Shown here in pieces: positions 7,961-16,680 of a DNA stretch of 64,000 nt (position 1 is its first letter; every line of letters starts with the position of its first letter). The stretch comes from GCA-2737725 sp965229355 (GTDB taxonomy: Bacteria; Pseudomonadota; Alphaproteobacteria; Rhodospirillales; Rhodospirillaceae). Below the pieces are notes generated by a model. That model saw only the letters and a program-made list of their open reading frames with translations, had not been told where the DNA came from and did not search any database. The stretch covers positions 1,426,001 through 1,490,000 of the forward strand of contig OZ245869.1 of NCBI GenBank assembly GCA_965229355.1. The letters are read 5' to 3'. The position numbers were made by a program, and so were the translations under genes.

Positions 7961-8866
7961 TTAGCCTTCACCCTTGGTTTTGGTTTTACCGGGCTCGGCG
8001 TTCTTTTCCAAAAACTCGATCATCATGCCGGCGATATCTGTGCCGGTTGCTTGTTCAATGCCCTCAAGCCCCGGCGTGGAATTCACTTCCATCACCACGG
8101 GCCCGTGGTTCGAGCGCAGCATGTCGACACCGCAGACATTGAGGCCCAAAATTTTTGCCGCACGCACAGCGGTGGAGCGTTCTTCTGGTGTGATCTTGAT
8201 CGATTGCGCTTTGCCACCACGATGAAGGTTTGAGCGAAACTCACCCGGCGCACCCGAGCGCTGCATCGACGCCACAACCTTGCCACCGATAACGATGGCG
8301 CGAATGTCTGTGCCTTGCGCTTCCTTGATGAATTCCTGCACCAGAATGTTGGCTTCCAAACCGCCAAACGCTTCGATCACGCTTTTTGCTGATGAGCGTG
8401 TTTCAGCCAGCATAACGCCGATGCCTTGCGTACCTTCCAAAAGCTTAATGACCACCGGTGTTCCGCCCACCATGTCGATCAGATCATCGGGCTGATTGGT
8501 GACGTGCGCGAATGTTGTGACTGGCAAGCCAATGCCTTTGCGCGATAGCAACTGCAAGCAGCGCAACTTGTCGCGCGAGCGGCCGATGGCCACCGACTCA
8601 TTTAACGGATAAACGTCCATCATCTCGAACTGGCGCAACACGGCCAGTCCATAGAACGTAATCGACGCACCGATACGCGGGATCACCGCATCGAACCCTT
8701 CAAGGCTGCGACCCTTGTATTTCACTTCGGGGCGATGCGAGGCGATGTTCATGTAGCATTTCAGTGTGTCGAACACTTCAATCTCATGACCGCGCGCGCG
8801 TGCTGCCGCCACCAAGCGTTGGTGTGAATACAAACCGGCATTGCGCGCCAGCATAGCAAGTCTCAT
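7961..8866 (-). CDS. rimK: RimK-family alpha-L-glutamate ligase (ATP-grasp)
   Basis: RimK ligates glutamates to the C-terminus of ribosomal protein S6 in some bacteria; relatives modify other substrates. The 301-residue protein has the N-terminal pre-ATP-grasp domain and an ATP-grasp core: VVIKLLEGTQGIGV at about 155-170, ILVQEFIKEAQGTDIRA, and metal-binding DMLRSNHGPVVMEVNSTPG at the C-terminal side. A retropepsin-like protease gene lies directly upstream on the same strand, a pairing seen in many bacteria. The target is not known from the sequence. Confidence 0.9.
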   Translation of the reverse strand: MRLAMLARNAGLYSHQRLVAAARARGHEIEVFDTLKCYMNIASHRPEVKYKGRSLEGFDAVIPRIGASITFYGLAVLRQFEMMDVYPLNESVAIGRSRDKLRCLQLLSRKGIGLPVTTFAHVTNQPDDLIDMVGGTPVVIKLLEGTQGIGVMLAETRSSAKSVIEAFGGLEANILVQEFIKEAQGTDIRAIVIGGKVVASMQRSGAPGEFRSNLHRGGKAQSIKITPEERSTAVRAAKILGLNVCGVDMLRSNHGPVVMEVNSTPGLEGIEQATGTDIAGMMIEFLEKNAEPGKTKTKGEG

Positions 8867-9096
8867 TGCTTGGGCCTTGTGCTTGGTGAATCGAGTGCGT
8901 GGTGATTCGTCTTCGTTTTTATATTTTGTCGTGTGGTCTTGGGCACGCTTTAAGGCCTGCCAGTCTCTTCAAAGACCTTACCCTTTGGCCTTCCGAAGGC
9001 AAGCCCCCTAAGAGCCAAAGAAGTGTTGATTCACAATGTGTTAACAGAAATTCACCCCAGGGATAGTGGTCTGGTTTCCGCTCCCCTCAAACGGCT
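8867..9096 (-). other. Structured spacer between the protease gene and rimK
   Basis: The 230-base gap has nested inverted repeats: CTTTGGC (8983-8989) with GCCAAAG (9014-9020), and GCCTT-CCG-AAGGC (8988-9000) inside. GAATC and GATTC also occur near 8891-8911. No gene is seen. The stems could end the upstream transcript or form a rimK leader; no T-run decides this. Confidence 0.35.
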
Positions 9097-9594
9097 TTAA
9101 GCGCGCCGAAGTTTCTTTCGCTTTTTTGCTTTTTTGCGGATCACAAAAGATCGACTTGGATCAACCAAATAGCGCCGCCGCAACGCCTGGCGCCCCAGCA
9201 ATAAACGAAAGCCCATGACATCGCGGTTGGTGAGCGTGAGTTCGATCGGATACCGCGATTTGCCGATTTTCAACGTGGTGCGAATAACAGGCCGCGCTTC
9301 ACGACGCCCGCCCGAATCTGTCACCACACGCGTGTCAATCAGAAGTGCCACGCATTTCACTTCCGGTGTGTTTTTACGCTGAATGGGATGGATGTAAAAC
9401 CGCACATACGATGCACCGTCGCGCGTGAACGGCGTGACCTTAAACGCATGAAGGGCTGATGTGCGCGCACCTGTATCGAGTTTGGCTTTGATCTTGTCGA
9501 CATGCAGGCCGGGCAAATGCACCCATTCACGCCAACCGACGATTTTGCGTTTTACCTTGGCGGTCGCTTCAGTTTTCTTTTTGATCGCGACCAT
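9097..9594 (-). CDS. RimK-associated retropepsin-like protease (PF05618-type)
   Basis: The 165-residue protein belongs to the ATP-dependent zinc protease family, now seen as retropepsin-like. The active-site Asp40-Thr41-Gly42 (KLDTGARTSALHA) is plain, and FRLLLGRQALRRRYLVDPSRSF matches the family's C-terminal half when read in two parts (GRQALRR and LVDPSRSF). N- and C-terminal lysine/arginine tails could bind acidic or nucleic partners. It begins four bases after the nitronate monooxygenase stop and precedes rimK, so translational coupling is likely. Its function with RimK may be removal or trimming of glutamyl tails, which is inference. Confidence 0.82.
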   Translation of the reverse strand: MVAIKKKTEATAKVKRKIVGWREWVHLPGLHVDKIKAKLDTGARTSALHAFKVTPFTRDGASYVRFYIHPIQRKNTPEVKCVALLIDTRVVTDSGGRREARPVIRTTLKIGKSRYPIELTLTNRDVMGFRLLLGRQALRRRYLVDPSRSFVIRKKAKKRKKLRRA

Positions 9595-9598
9595 GGCG

Positions 9599-10561
9599 TT
9601 ATTTCAATGCCTTGGCTTTGTCGTAGCCCGCCTTCAGTTCGGCCACGAGATCTTGCGTAGAAACAACATTTTTGATCGCACGCACGCCGTGACCGGCAGA
9701 CCAAATATCACGCCACGCTTTGACCTTTTGATTGCTTAGCCCAGCGCTATCAAAATTGCGTTCACCGGTCGTGAGTGCTGTCGGATCAAGGCCCTGGTTG
9801 GCAATACTTGTGCGCAAGTAATTTGCAGGAACACCTGTAAAGTGTGGCGTCAGCACGATGTCTTCTTCAGTGCTGTTCACAAGCATGTTGCGGTAATCGT
9901 CGGACGCTAAACTTTCTTGGGTCGCAATAAAGCGTGTTCCGATGTAGCCGAAATCGGCCCCCAGCACTTCTGCGGCCCGCACACCAGCGCCATCTACAAG
10001 ACCACCGCCCACAACAATAGGGCCATCAAAAAATTCACGCACCGCTGGAACGAATGAGAACGGCGTGACAGCGCCCGTATGACCACCAGCCCCTGCCGCC
10101 ACCAGCACCAAACCATCAGCGCCAGCAGTTACTGCTTTGCGCGCGAACGGTACCGAGTTCACATCGGCAAATACGAGCCCGCGATAACTGTGCACGGCTT
10201 CAATCACGCGCGCGGGTGAACCCAAGGCCGTGATAACGATCTCGGGTTTGTATTTCAGGATGATTTGTAAATCTTCACCGCACCGCGGATTGGTGCTGTG
10301 CACGATCAAGTTTGCCGCCCACGGCGCAGGTGTTCCACCAGCCGCTTTGAATGCGTCAAGCTCAGCGGTAATGCGCGCGCACCATTCATCAAGCTGCGAA
10401 ACAGGCCGCGCATTCATCGTGGGAAACGAGCCGATCACACCCGCTTTGCATGCGGCGATCACCAAATCTGGCCCAGACACAAGAAACATCGGCGCTGCGA
10501 TAACCGGCAGCGCCAGACGTGACTTGATATTTGAAAGTGTAGCCGCGGTGACAGAATTCAT
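9599..10561 (-). CDS. Nitronate monooxygenase-family flavoprotein
   Basis: These FMN enzymes oxidise nitronates or act as NAD(P)H:quinone reductases. The 320-residue TIM barrel has VIAAPMFLVSGPDLV at the N-terminus, the phosphate-binding GLVLVAAGAGGHTG at about 145-160 with the likely catalytic histidine, and PIVVGGGLVDGAGV and LGADFGYIGTRF further on. A GTG at 10564 directly precedes the chosen ATG at 10561. It begins 15 bases after a porin gene and is followed after four bases by the protease gene. This suggests an operon, though the substrates do not explain the grouping. Confidence 0.85.
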   Translation of the reverse strand: MNSVTAATLSNIKSRLALPVIAAPMFLVSGPDLVIAACKAGVIGSFPTMNARPVSQLDEWCARITAELDAFKAAGGTPAPWAANLIVHSTNPRCGEDLQIILKYKPEIVITALGSPARVIEAVHSYRGLVFADVNSVPFARKAVTAGADGLVLVAAGAGGHTGAVTPFSFVPAVREFFDGPIVVGGGLVDGAGVRAAEVLGADFGYIGTRFIATQESLASDDYRNMLVNSTEEDIVLTPHFTGVPANYLRTSIANQGLDPTALTTGERNFDSAGLSNQKVKAWRDIWSAGHGVRAIKNVVSTQDLVAELKAGYDKAKALK

Positions 10562-10576
10562 CACCGCGGAAGATAC

Positions 10577-11635
10577 TTAAAACGCGAGCTTCGCGCCACC
10601 CAGCATTCCAACGCCATCATAGCTGATGCCTGCGGCATCACGCTGATCGGCGTAGAAGCCGGTCAAACCCACAACAATGCCTGGGCCCAATTTGTAAGAG
10701 CCTTGCACTGAAGTGCGGTCGACAACTTCTTTGCGCACTGCGTTTGGTGTCGGTTCGCGCGTGCCGTGGAATTGGTGTGCCGAAATCTTGTAAGGCCCAA
10801 TTGAATACATCACGCCTGCAGTCCAAGCGCGTTCGTCGCGGCTGCTGGCCGGGTTCGAGGCAACATAGCTGCCGCCCACATCCCAACCGCCATACGTAAC
10901 ACCAACTGTGGTGCTCCAGGCTTCGTTGCCATCTGTGCCGCCGAAGCGTGATGATGAGTGGAAATAACCTGTGGCCACGCGGAATTTACCGCCGGTGAAT
11001 TTATATTCGTAACGGCCCGACACATCGATGGCATCGTGTGACGATGTCGCGTTGTTCAATGTACCTTCAGCGTCACTGGTGCTGGGGTGATATGTCACAC
11101 CAAAGCCAACACCCGGAATAATCGCAGGCGTTTCGTAGGTAATGCCCAGCACGTCGCCGGCATAACGTTTGAACGTGAATGCGTCTTTCACAGTCACACC
11201 GGTGCGCGCAAACATAGCGTCGCCCAGCACTTCTTCTTCAGTCGTCAGGAAGGCTTGCGGCGCCGGGTCTTCGACCATCGTCGCGTTGATACCTTCTTTT
11301 TCACCGACGCGGATTTTGCCGAAGCCGGAAATGAAATCGATATAAACTTCATCGGCATTGCGGTCGTTGCGCGCTTCAGCTTCAATTTCAATAACAGCGC
11401 GAACGGTCATGCCGTTGTCGAGGACGGTTTTACCATCGAAGTACACTTCAGCGTCACTCAGCATGCCGCTTTCGTTCAAGTGCTGACCGGCTTGATTGTT
11501 CTGATCGGTCACGAAGAAGTATTGGCGCAGCTTACCGCCAACACTGAGTTTGATCGGCTCTTCCGCGTGCGCGGTAGCCGCGAATGTCATGGCTGCGGTC
11601 AAAAGACCTGTCGTGGTGAATAACAAAGAACGCAT
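10577..11635 (-). CDS. Porin (first of two paralogues)
   Basis: This 352-residue precursor has a signal peptide ending near AHA-EE (residue 24) and a 16-strand-type porin sequence ending in GGAKLAF with terminal phenylalanine. It shares phrases with the porin at 11.9 kb: KLSVGGKLRQYFFV versus KMSIGGKLRHFFWV, RNDRNADEVYIDF versus RSDRNADEAYIDF, and RVGEKEG versus RMGEKEG. These mark a tandem duplication. It should form a passive trimeric channel in the outer membrane. A/T-rich sequence with AAGGG lies before the ATG. No terminator separates it from the nitronate monooxygenase gene. Confidence 0.9.
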   Translation of the reverse strand: MRSLLFTTTGLLTAAMTFAATAHAEEPIKLSVGGKLRQYFFVTDQNNQAGQHLNESGMLSDAEVYFDGKTVLDNGMTVRAVIEIEAEARNDRNADEVYIDFISGFGKIRVGEKEGINATMVEDPAPQAFLTTEEEVLGDAMFARTGVTVKDAFTFKRYAGDVLGITYETPAIIPGVGFGVTYHPSTSDAEGTLNNATSSHDAIDVSGRYEYKFTGGKFRVATGYFHSSSRFGGTDGNEAWSTTVGVTYGGWDVGGSYVASNPASSRDERAWTAGVMYSIGPYKISAHQFHGTREPTPNAVRKEVVDRTSVQGSYKLGPGIVVGLTGFYADQRDAAGISYDGVGMLGGAKLAF

Positions 11636-11793
11636 AACTAAAAACCCTTGCCCGTAATCTCAAAGTCCCAGGAAGCATATGGCACAGGGGGTTGCCGCAA
11701 TAAAAGTGTAACAAAGACTCAGAAGCCCACCCTATTACCCGAAAGCATAAAAACTGCACGTAGAGCATTCGGTTCCAAAGATAAGGCAGTTCC

Positions 11794-11826
11794 AAAGAAA
11801 AAGAGGCGACCTAAAAGGCCGCCTCT
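11794..11826 (-). terminator. Rho-independent terminator of the second porin gene
   Basis: AGAGGCG (11802-11808) pairs with CGCCTCT (11820-11826), extended inward by CCT/AGG with one mismatch. Read on the minus strand, the stem is followed by a T-rich run. It lies about 100 bases past the porin stop codon at 11930. Confidence 0.85.
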
Positions 11827-11929
11827 GGAAGGGAGCTCTGCCGCAGAATGTTCGCAATGGCAGGGCTTGAGGGGGTTTTGATCGGGCGGGCCCCATATGT
11901 AGCCCGCCCGAAAACTTATGTTTCAGCTT

Positions 11930-13012
11930 TTAGAAATCGAGTTTGGTCCCGACGACAACGCCCGAACCGTCCCATTTCACAGGGGCAGCAGCGGCAGCCG
12001 TCGCACGGCCGGTTTTTTGATCGGTGATGAAGCCGATGATACCCACGTCGATGCCTGGGCCCACTTTGTAACCAGCTTGCACTTTGTAGATTTCAGACTT
12101 TTCGCGGCCGACAGCATTCACCGTCGCATCGCGCTTGCCCAAGTAGTAGTCGGCCGAGAAGCTCCACGGGTAGCCTTTCCAGGCAATACCGACGTTGTAG
12201 TTTTCTTCGTCCAGGCTGTTAGCCGGGTTCACGTCCATGTACGTACCACCGACGGTGATTTGACCGACAGTGACCGTGGTGTTGACGTTAAAAGCTTCGA
12301 TGCCGTCGTTGAACGGAGCCGATTTGCGGCTGTCGATGTTCAAGTAACCACCGGCAACGCGAACGCGGGTTTCGCCGAATGTGCCTTGCCAACGGCCTGA
12401 CACGTCAACAGCGTTATTGCGCGCCGTGGCAGCGTCAAATGTGCCTTCAGTGTCGCCCACAGTCGGGTGATAGGCGATGCCGCCCTGGAAGCCGTTGATT
12501 TCAGGCGTTTGGTACATCACACCCAGCGAGTCGGACACATAACGCTTGAAGGTCATGGCGTCGGTGATAGTCACGCCGTTGCGCGATTTGATCGCCATTT
12601 CGCCGATGATGCGCTCGTCGGTTGTACCGAACGCTTCTGGGATCGGGTCGCCGATGAACGATGAGTTCCAGCCTTCTTTTTCACCCATGCGGAAACGGCC
12701 CCAGGTGTCGCGGAAGTCGATATAAGCTTCGTCAGCGTTACGGTCAGAGCGGGATTCCGCTTCTTGTTCCATCACGGCGGTGACGCGCAGACCGCTGTCC
12801 AGCGTGACTTCGCCTTTGAAATACAATTCTGCGTCGGTCGACATGCCGGCTGTATTCAACTTTTCGGTGGCCAATTCGTCTTGGTCAGCGACCCAGAAGA
12901 AGTGACGCAGCTTGCCGCCGATCGACATTTTGATCGGGCTTTCTTGGGCCATCGCCGGTGCGATCATAGCAACCGACATCAACGCCGTGGTCGCGGCGAA
13001 CAGCTTTTTCAT
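11930..13012 (-). CDS. Porin (second paralogue)
   Basis: The 360-residue precursor has a clean signal peptide, residues 1-23 (MKKLFAATTALMSVAMIAPA then MAQ), a barrel with alternating strands, and a C-terminal VGTKLDF. It is paralogous to the 10.6-kb porin along the whole length. ATG at 13012 is preceded by AAGGAGCG, a strong ribosome-binding site; the open frame to 13105 is therefore not used. A terminator follows at 11.8 kb, so it is transcribed alone. A Pho-box-like pair of 11-base repeats lies about 117 bases upstream and would suit phosphate-responsive expression, which is inference. Confidence 0.92.
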   Translation of the reverse strand: MKKLFAATTALMSVAMIAPAMAQESPIKMSIGGKLRHFFWVADQDELATEKLNTAGMSTDAELYFKGEVTLDSGLRVTAVMEQEAESRSDRNADEAYIDFRDTWGRFRMGEKEGWNSSFIGDPIPEAFGTTDERIIGEMAIKSRNGVTITDAMTFKRYVSDSLGVMYQTPEINGFQGGIAYHPTVGDTEGTFDAATARNNAVDVSGRWQGTFGETRVRVAGGYLNIDSRKSAPFNDGIEAFNVNTTVTVGQITVGGTYMDVNPANSLDEENYNVGIAWKGYPWSFSADYYLGKRDATVNAVGREKSEIYKVQAGYKVGPGIDVGIIGFITDQKTGRATAAAAAPVKWDGSGVVVGTKLDF

Positions 13013-13348
13013 CAGGACGCTCCTTAGTTTTTTGATTTGTTTGGCCCCCACATCCCACCGATGTGACAGGTTGAGACCAACACCCCTGCTATCGCGGCGC
13101 ACCATAAGAAGCGTGTGTTACAGTTATGGTGACGTTTGTATGACGGTTTGATGAAACGGGGGATTTCTTGCGCTTGGTGGACAGGCCCTGCCATAATTAA
13201 AAAAGACTTTGGGCTCAGAGGCTTAACAGGGCTTCGCAAGGCCTTTGGGCTTAGCTATAACTTCCGGCCCCCCGGGGCACGCTTTTGGTAGGCTTGGCCG
13301 TCTATCAGAGGCAATTTCCGCCCTCATACAGGAATTAAGATCCCGACC
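13013..13348. other. Divergent promoter region between porin and DUF3576 lipoprotein gene
   Basis: No gene is seen. It contains the porin ribosome-binding site (next to 13012), the Pho-box-like site at 13129-13146, and a G/C-rich GGCCCCCCGGGGC near 13267-13280. Clear sigma-70 elements for the rightward gene were not found. Confidence 0.5.
13129..13146 (-). promoter_or_regulatory. Pho-box-like site upstream of the second porin gene
   Basis: Read on the minus strand the site is CCGTCAT-ACAA-ACGTCAC. The recalled PhoB consensus is CTGTCAT-AWAW-CTGTCAY, with CGTCA elements 11 bases apart. A weaker third repeat (CTGTAAC) follows, and TTATGG downstream could be the -10. There are three mismatches over the two half-sites and no phoB in the window, so this is a candidate only. 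Confidence 0.4.
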
Positions 13349-13912
13349 ATGACTTTCATGATGCGCCTGAGCGGACTCCGTAAAGCTGCTGTGATCGGCA
13401 GTGCGATTGTGACCCTGGCTTTGGCTGGCTGCGGCAGCAGCGGATCATCTGACAGCTATCGCACATCACCTGACTATCGCGCGCAAAGTGCTGGCGAAGC
13501 TGAAAGCCGCGAAACGATTTTCAGCAAGGGCGGCATCGGCGACATCAATCTGTTTGGCAGCGACAAAGAAGGCCGTGACGGTGCAGTGGCCGTGAATGCG
13601 TTCTTGTGGCGCGCTTCACTCGACACCCTTTCATTCTTGCCGTTGGCTTCAGTTGATCCGTTTGGTGGTGTGATCATCACTGAATGGTATGCGCCGCCGG
13701 AAACACCTGATGAGCGCTTCAAAGTGAACATCTACATCCTGGGCCGCACCTTGCGCGCTGACGGTTTGAAAGTGTCTGTGTTCCGTCAGACAACAGATGG
13801 AAGTGGCCGTTGGAGCGATGCGGCTGTGGGCGCAGACGTTGGCCGTGAATTTGAAGATGCTGTGCTGACACGCGCACGTCAGCTTCGCCTTCAAGCTGTT
13901 GCTGAAAAATAG
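13349..13912 (+). CDS. DUF3576-family outer-membrane lipoprotein
   Basis: The 187-residue protein has a lipoprotein signal peptide with lipobox LAGC (cysteine near residue 28) and the DUF3576 body: AVNAFLWRASLDTLSFLPL, FGGVIITEWY and RFKVNIYILGR. The function of the family is unknown. It is typically found just upstream of leuS in Alphaproteobacteria, as here, often with lptE and holA following. The mature protein should be anchored in the outer membrane facing the periplasm. A second ATG four codons in is possible. Confidence 0.9.
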   Translation: MTFMMRLSGLRKAAVIGSAIVTLALAGCGSSGSSDSYRTSPDYRAQSAGEAESRETIFSKGGIGDINLFGSDKEGRDGAVAVNAFLWRASLDTLSFLPLASVDPFGGVIITEWYAPPETPDERFKVNIYILGRTLRADGLKVSVFRQTTDGSGRWSDAAVGADVGREFEDAVLTRARQLRLQAVAEK

Positions 13913-13952
13913 CACGCGCCTGTAATACGCGCAGCTAACACCACCACGACAA

Positions 13953-14014
13953 GCGAAAGCGGATACCCTCTTTATCCTCGGCCGACACCGGCTTTCGCCT
14001 TTATCGAAAGTCGG
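13953..14014 (+). promoter_or_regulatory. Mutually exclusive hairpins upstream of leuS
   Basis: GCGAAAGC (13953-13960) can pair with GCTTTCGC (13991-13998). The same second segment can instead pair with CGAAAG at 14005-14010, as part of CCGGCTTTCG/CGAAAGTCGG. The choice of stems resembles an attenuation switch in the leader of leuS, but no T-run follows the second stem and no leader peptide is obvious. Confidence 0.35.
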
Positions 14015-14043
14015 CGCCTGAGGATATTGGCTGAGTAATCGAA

Positions 14044-16647
14044 ATGGCTGTCGTCGAAGAGCGTTATAACGTCCGCGAAACGGAAGCAAAGTGGCAGAAG
14101 GTTTGGACGGAACGCGGTTCCTTTAAAGCCGAAGAAAATTCAGCCAAGCCTAAGTACTATGTGCTTGAGATGTTCCCGTATCCGTCGGGCCGCATTCACA
14201 TGGGCCACGTGCGTAACTACACGCTCGGCGATGTCGTAGCCCGTTTCAAGAAATCACAAGGCTTCAACATTCTGCACCCGATGGGCTGGGACTCGTTTGG
14301 TCTACCCGCTGAAAACGCAGCGTTAGAGCGCGGCGTGCATCCGGGCAAGTGGACGCGCGAAAACATCAAAGTGATGCGCGAGCAGTTTTATCCGCTGGGC
14401 CTGTCTTTGGATTGGGACCGCGAAATTTCAACGTGCGAACCCGAATACTACAAACACGAACAAAAGATGTTCTTGGATTTTGTGAAAGCGGGCCTCGCTT
14501 ATCGCAAAGAATCTTGGGTGAACTGGGACCCGGTTGAGCACACGGTGCTGGCTAACGAGCAAGTGATCGACGGCAAGGGCTGGCGTTCAGGGGCGCCGGT
14601 GGAGCAACGCAAGCTCAATCAATGGTTCTTAAAAATCACAGCATTTAACGAAGACCTGTTGCAAGCCCTAGAGGGCTTGGAACGTTGGCCTGAAAAAGTG
14701 CGTCTGATGCAGCACAACTGGATTGGCAAATCCGAAGGTGCTCGCGTTTTCTGGCCATTGTTAAATGGCGACGGCTCAGACATGGGCCAATCGTTGGAAG
14801 TGTTCACGACGCGCCCGGATACACTGTTTGGTGCATCGTTCTGTGCGATTTCGCCGCAGCATCCGTTGGCTGCAACGTTGGCCGAGAAGAATCCGGCGCT
14901 GACCGCGTTCATTGCTGAATGCTCAAGTGCTGGTACATCCACTGCCACCATCGAAGCCGCTGAGAAGAAGGGCGTTGATACGGGCCTTCGCGCCAAGCAC
15001 CCGTTTGTGCCGGGCATGAGCGTGCCGGTGTTTGTGGCGAACTTCGTGCTGATGGAATACGGCGCGGGCGCGATTTTCGGCTGCCCAGGTCACGATGCAC
15101 GCGATATGGAATTTGCGCGCAAATATAAGCTGCCCGTGAAGTGCGTTGTCGCACCGAAGAACGAAGATGCAGCATCTTTTGCAGCCCGTTTGGAAGTTGG
15201 TAACGAGGCCTTCACCGACGATGGCGTGATTGTGAATTCTGACTTCTTGAACGGCTTAAGCGTTCCGGAAGCAAAATCACGCGCGATTGCGGAGTTGGAA
15301 AAGAAAAACCTGGGCAAGGGCGTTACGCAGTATCGCTTACGCGACTGGGGTGTGTCGCGTCAGCGCTATTGGGGCTGCCCCATCCCGATCATTCACTGTG
15401 AATCTTGCGGCCCAGTTGCGGTACCCGATGCAGACCTGCCGGTGAAGCTGCCCGATGATGTGACATTCGATAAGCCGGGCAATCCGCTTGATCGTCACCC
15501 GACCTGGAAGAATGTATTCTGCCCCACATGTGGCAAAGCAGCGCAGCGTGAAACAGACACCTTCGATACATTTATTGAATCGTCGTGGTATTTCGCGCGC
15601 TTCTGCTCGCCCACCAGCGCCGATAAGCCATTTGATAAAACCGAGGCCATGAAGTGGCTACCGGTCGATCAATATATCGGCGGCGTTGAACACGCGGTGT
15701 TGCACTTGTTGTATTCGCGCTTTTTCACGCGCGCGATGCAAGTGTGCGGCTATCTTGATCTGAAAGAGCCGTTTGCTGGCCTGTTCACACAAGGCATGGT
15801 CTGTCACGAAACCTACAAAGACGCGAACGGCCTGTGGGTTGAGCCGGGCGATGTGAACAAAGACGGCGATAAAGCCACGCGCGTTTCAAATGGCGCGGTT
15901 GTGACTATTGGCCGTTCTGAGAAAATGTCGAAGTCCAAAAAGAACGTGGTGGACCCGCAGTACATCATCGACACCTATGGTGCCGATGCGGCGCGGTTGT
16001 TCATGTTGTCGGACTCGCCCCCTGAGCGCGATTTGGAATGGACCGATTCCGGCATTGAGGGCGCATGGCGTTACATCAATCGTCTGTGGCGGTTGGCGGC
16101 AGCTTCACGTGACATCAAGCCGCAAGAGATTCCGGCGTTTGAAACATTAGGGGCAACAGCGCAAACCGCTTTACGCCAGTGTCATAAGAGCATTCATGCC
16201 ATCACCGAAGATTTAGAACGCTTCCGCTATAACTCGGCGGTCGCGCGTGTGCGTGAATTATCGAACGCCATTGAAGGCATTGATCGTACCCAAGCTGGCG
16301 GCGAGGCTGTGTTCCGCTTTGGTGTAGAGACCATTGCCCGCTTGGTCAGCCCCTTGGCGCCGCACATCGCTGAAGAAGTGTGGCAAACCCTGGGCCATAA
16401 AACCATTCTGGCCGATGAACTGTGGCCCACAGCTGATGCCAAGTTGATGGAAGACGACAGCATGACCGTTGGTGTTCAAATTAACGGAAAACTGCGTGGC
16501 ACCATTAATGTGAAAAAGACCGACGACCAAAAAACCTACGAAGAGTTGGCGTTGGCAATTCCGGCCGTGCAAAAGCACTTGGACGGCAAGCCGCCGCGTA
16601 AAGTGATCGTGGTGCGCGAGAAGATCGTGAATATTGTTGCGGCTTAA
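14044..16647 (+). CDS. leuS: Leucyl-tRNA synthetase
   Basis: LeuS charges tRNA-Leu. The 867-residue class I synthetase has the HIGH motif as HMGH (residues 52-55), the KMSKS loop at 627-631, a CP1 editing domain between them and a C-terminal anticodon/leucine-specific domain ending in VQINGKLRGTINV and onward. Its length is normal for bacteria. ATG at 14044 begins MAVVEERYN. lptE follows 33 bases later and holA after that, a common alphaproteobacterial cluster. Confidence 0.98.
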   Translation: MAVVEERYNVRETEAKWQKVWTERGSFKAEENSAKPKYYVLEMFPYPSGRIHMGHVRNYTLGDVVARFKKSQGFNILHPMGWDSFGLPAENAALERGVHPGKWTRENIKVMREQFYPLGLSLDWDREISTCEPEYYKHEQKMFLDFVKAGLAYRKESWVNWDPVEHTVLANEQVIDGKGWRSGAPVEQRKLNQWFLKITAFNEDLLQALEGLERWPEKVRLMQHNWIGKSEGARVFWPLLNGDGSDMGQSLEVFTTRPDTLFGASFCAISPQHPLAATLAEKNPALTAFIAECSSAGTSTATIEAAEKKGVDTGLRAKHPFVPGMSVPVFVANFVLMEYGAGAIFGCPGHDARDMEFARKYKLPVKCVVAPKNEDAASFAARLEVGNEAFTDDGVIVNSDFLNGLSVPEAKSRAIAELEKKNLGKGVTQYRLRDWGVSRQRYWGCPIPIIHCESCGPVAVPDADLPVKLPDDVTFDKPGNPLDRHPTWKNVFCPTCGKAAQRETDTFDTFIESSWYFARFCSPTSADKPFDKTEAMKWLPVDQYIGGVEHAVLHLLYSRFFTRAMQVCGYLDLKEPFAGLFTQGMVCHETYKDANGLWVEPGDVNKDGDKATRVSNGAVVTIGRSEKMSKSKKNVVDPQYIIDTYGADAARLFMLSDSPPERDLEWTDSGIEGAWRYINRLWRLAAASRDIKPQEIPAFETLGATAQTALRQCHKSIHAITEDLERFRYNSAVARVRELSNAIEGIDRTQAGGEAVFRFGVETIARLVSPLAPHIAEEVWQTLGHKTILADELWPTADAKLMEDDSMTVGVQINGKLRGTINVKKTDDQKTYEELALAIPAVQKHLDGKPPRKVIVVREKIVNIVAA

Positions 16648-16680
16648 GTTACGCTGATCGGCAGAACAGAGAGTAGCCAC

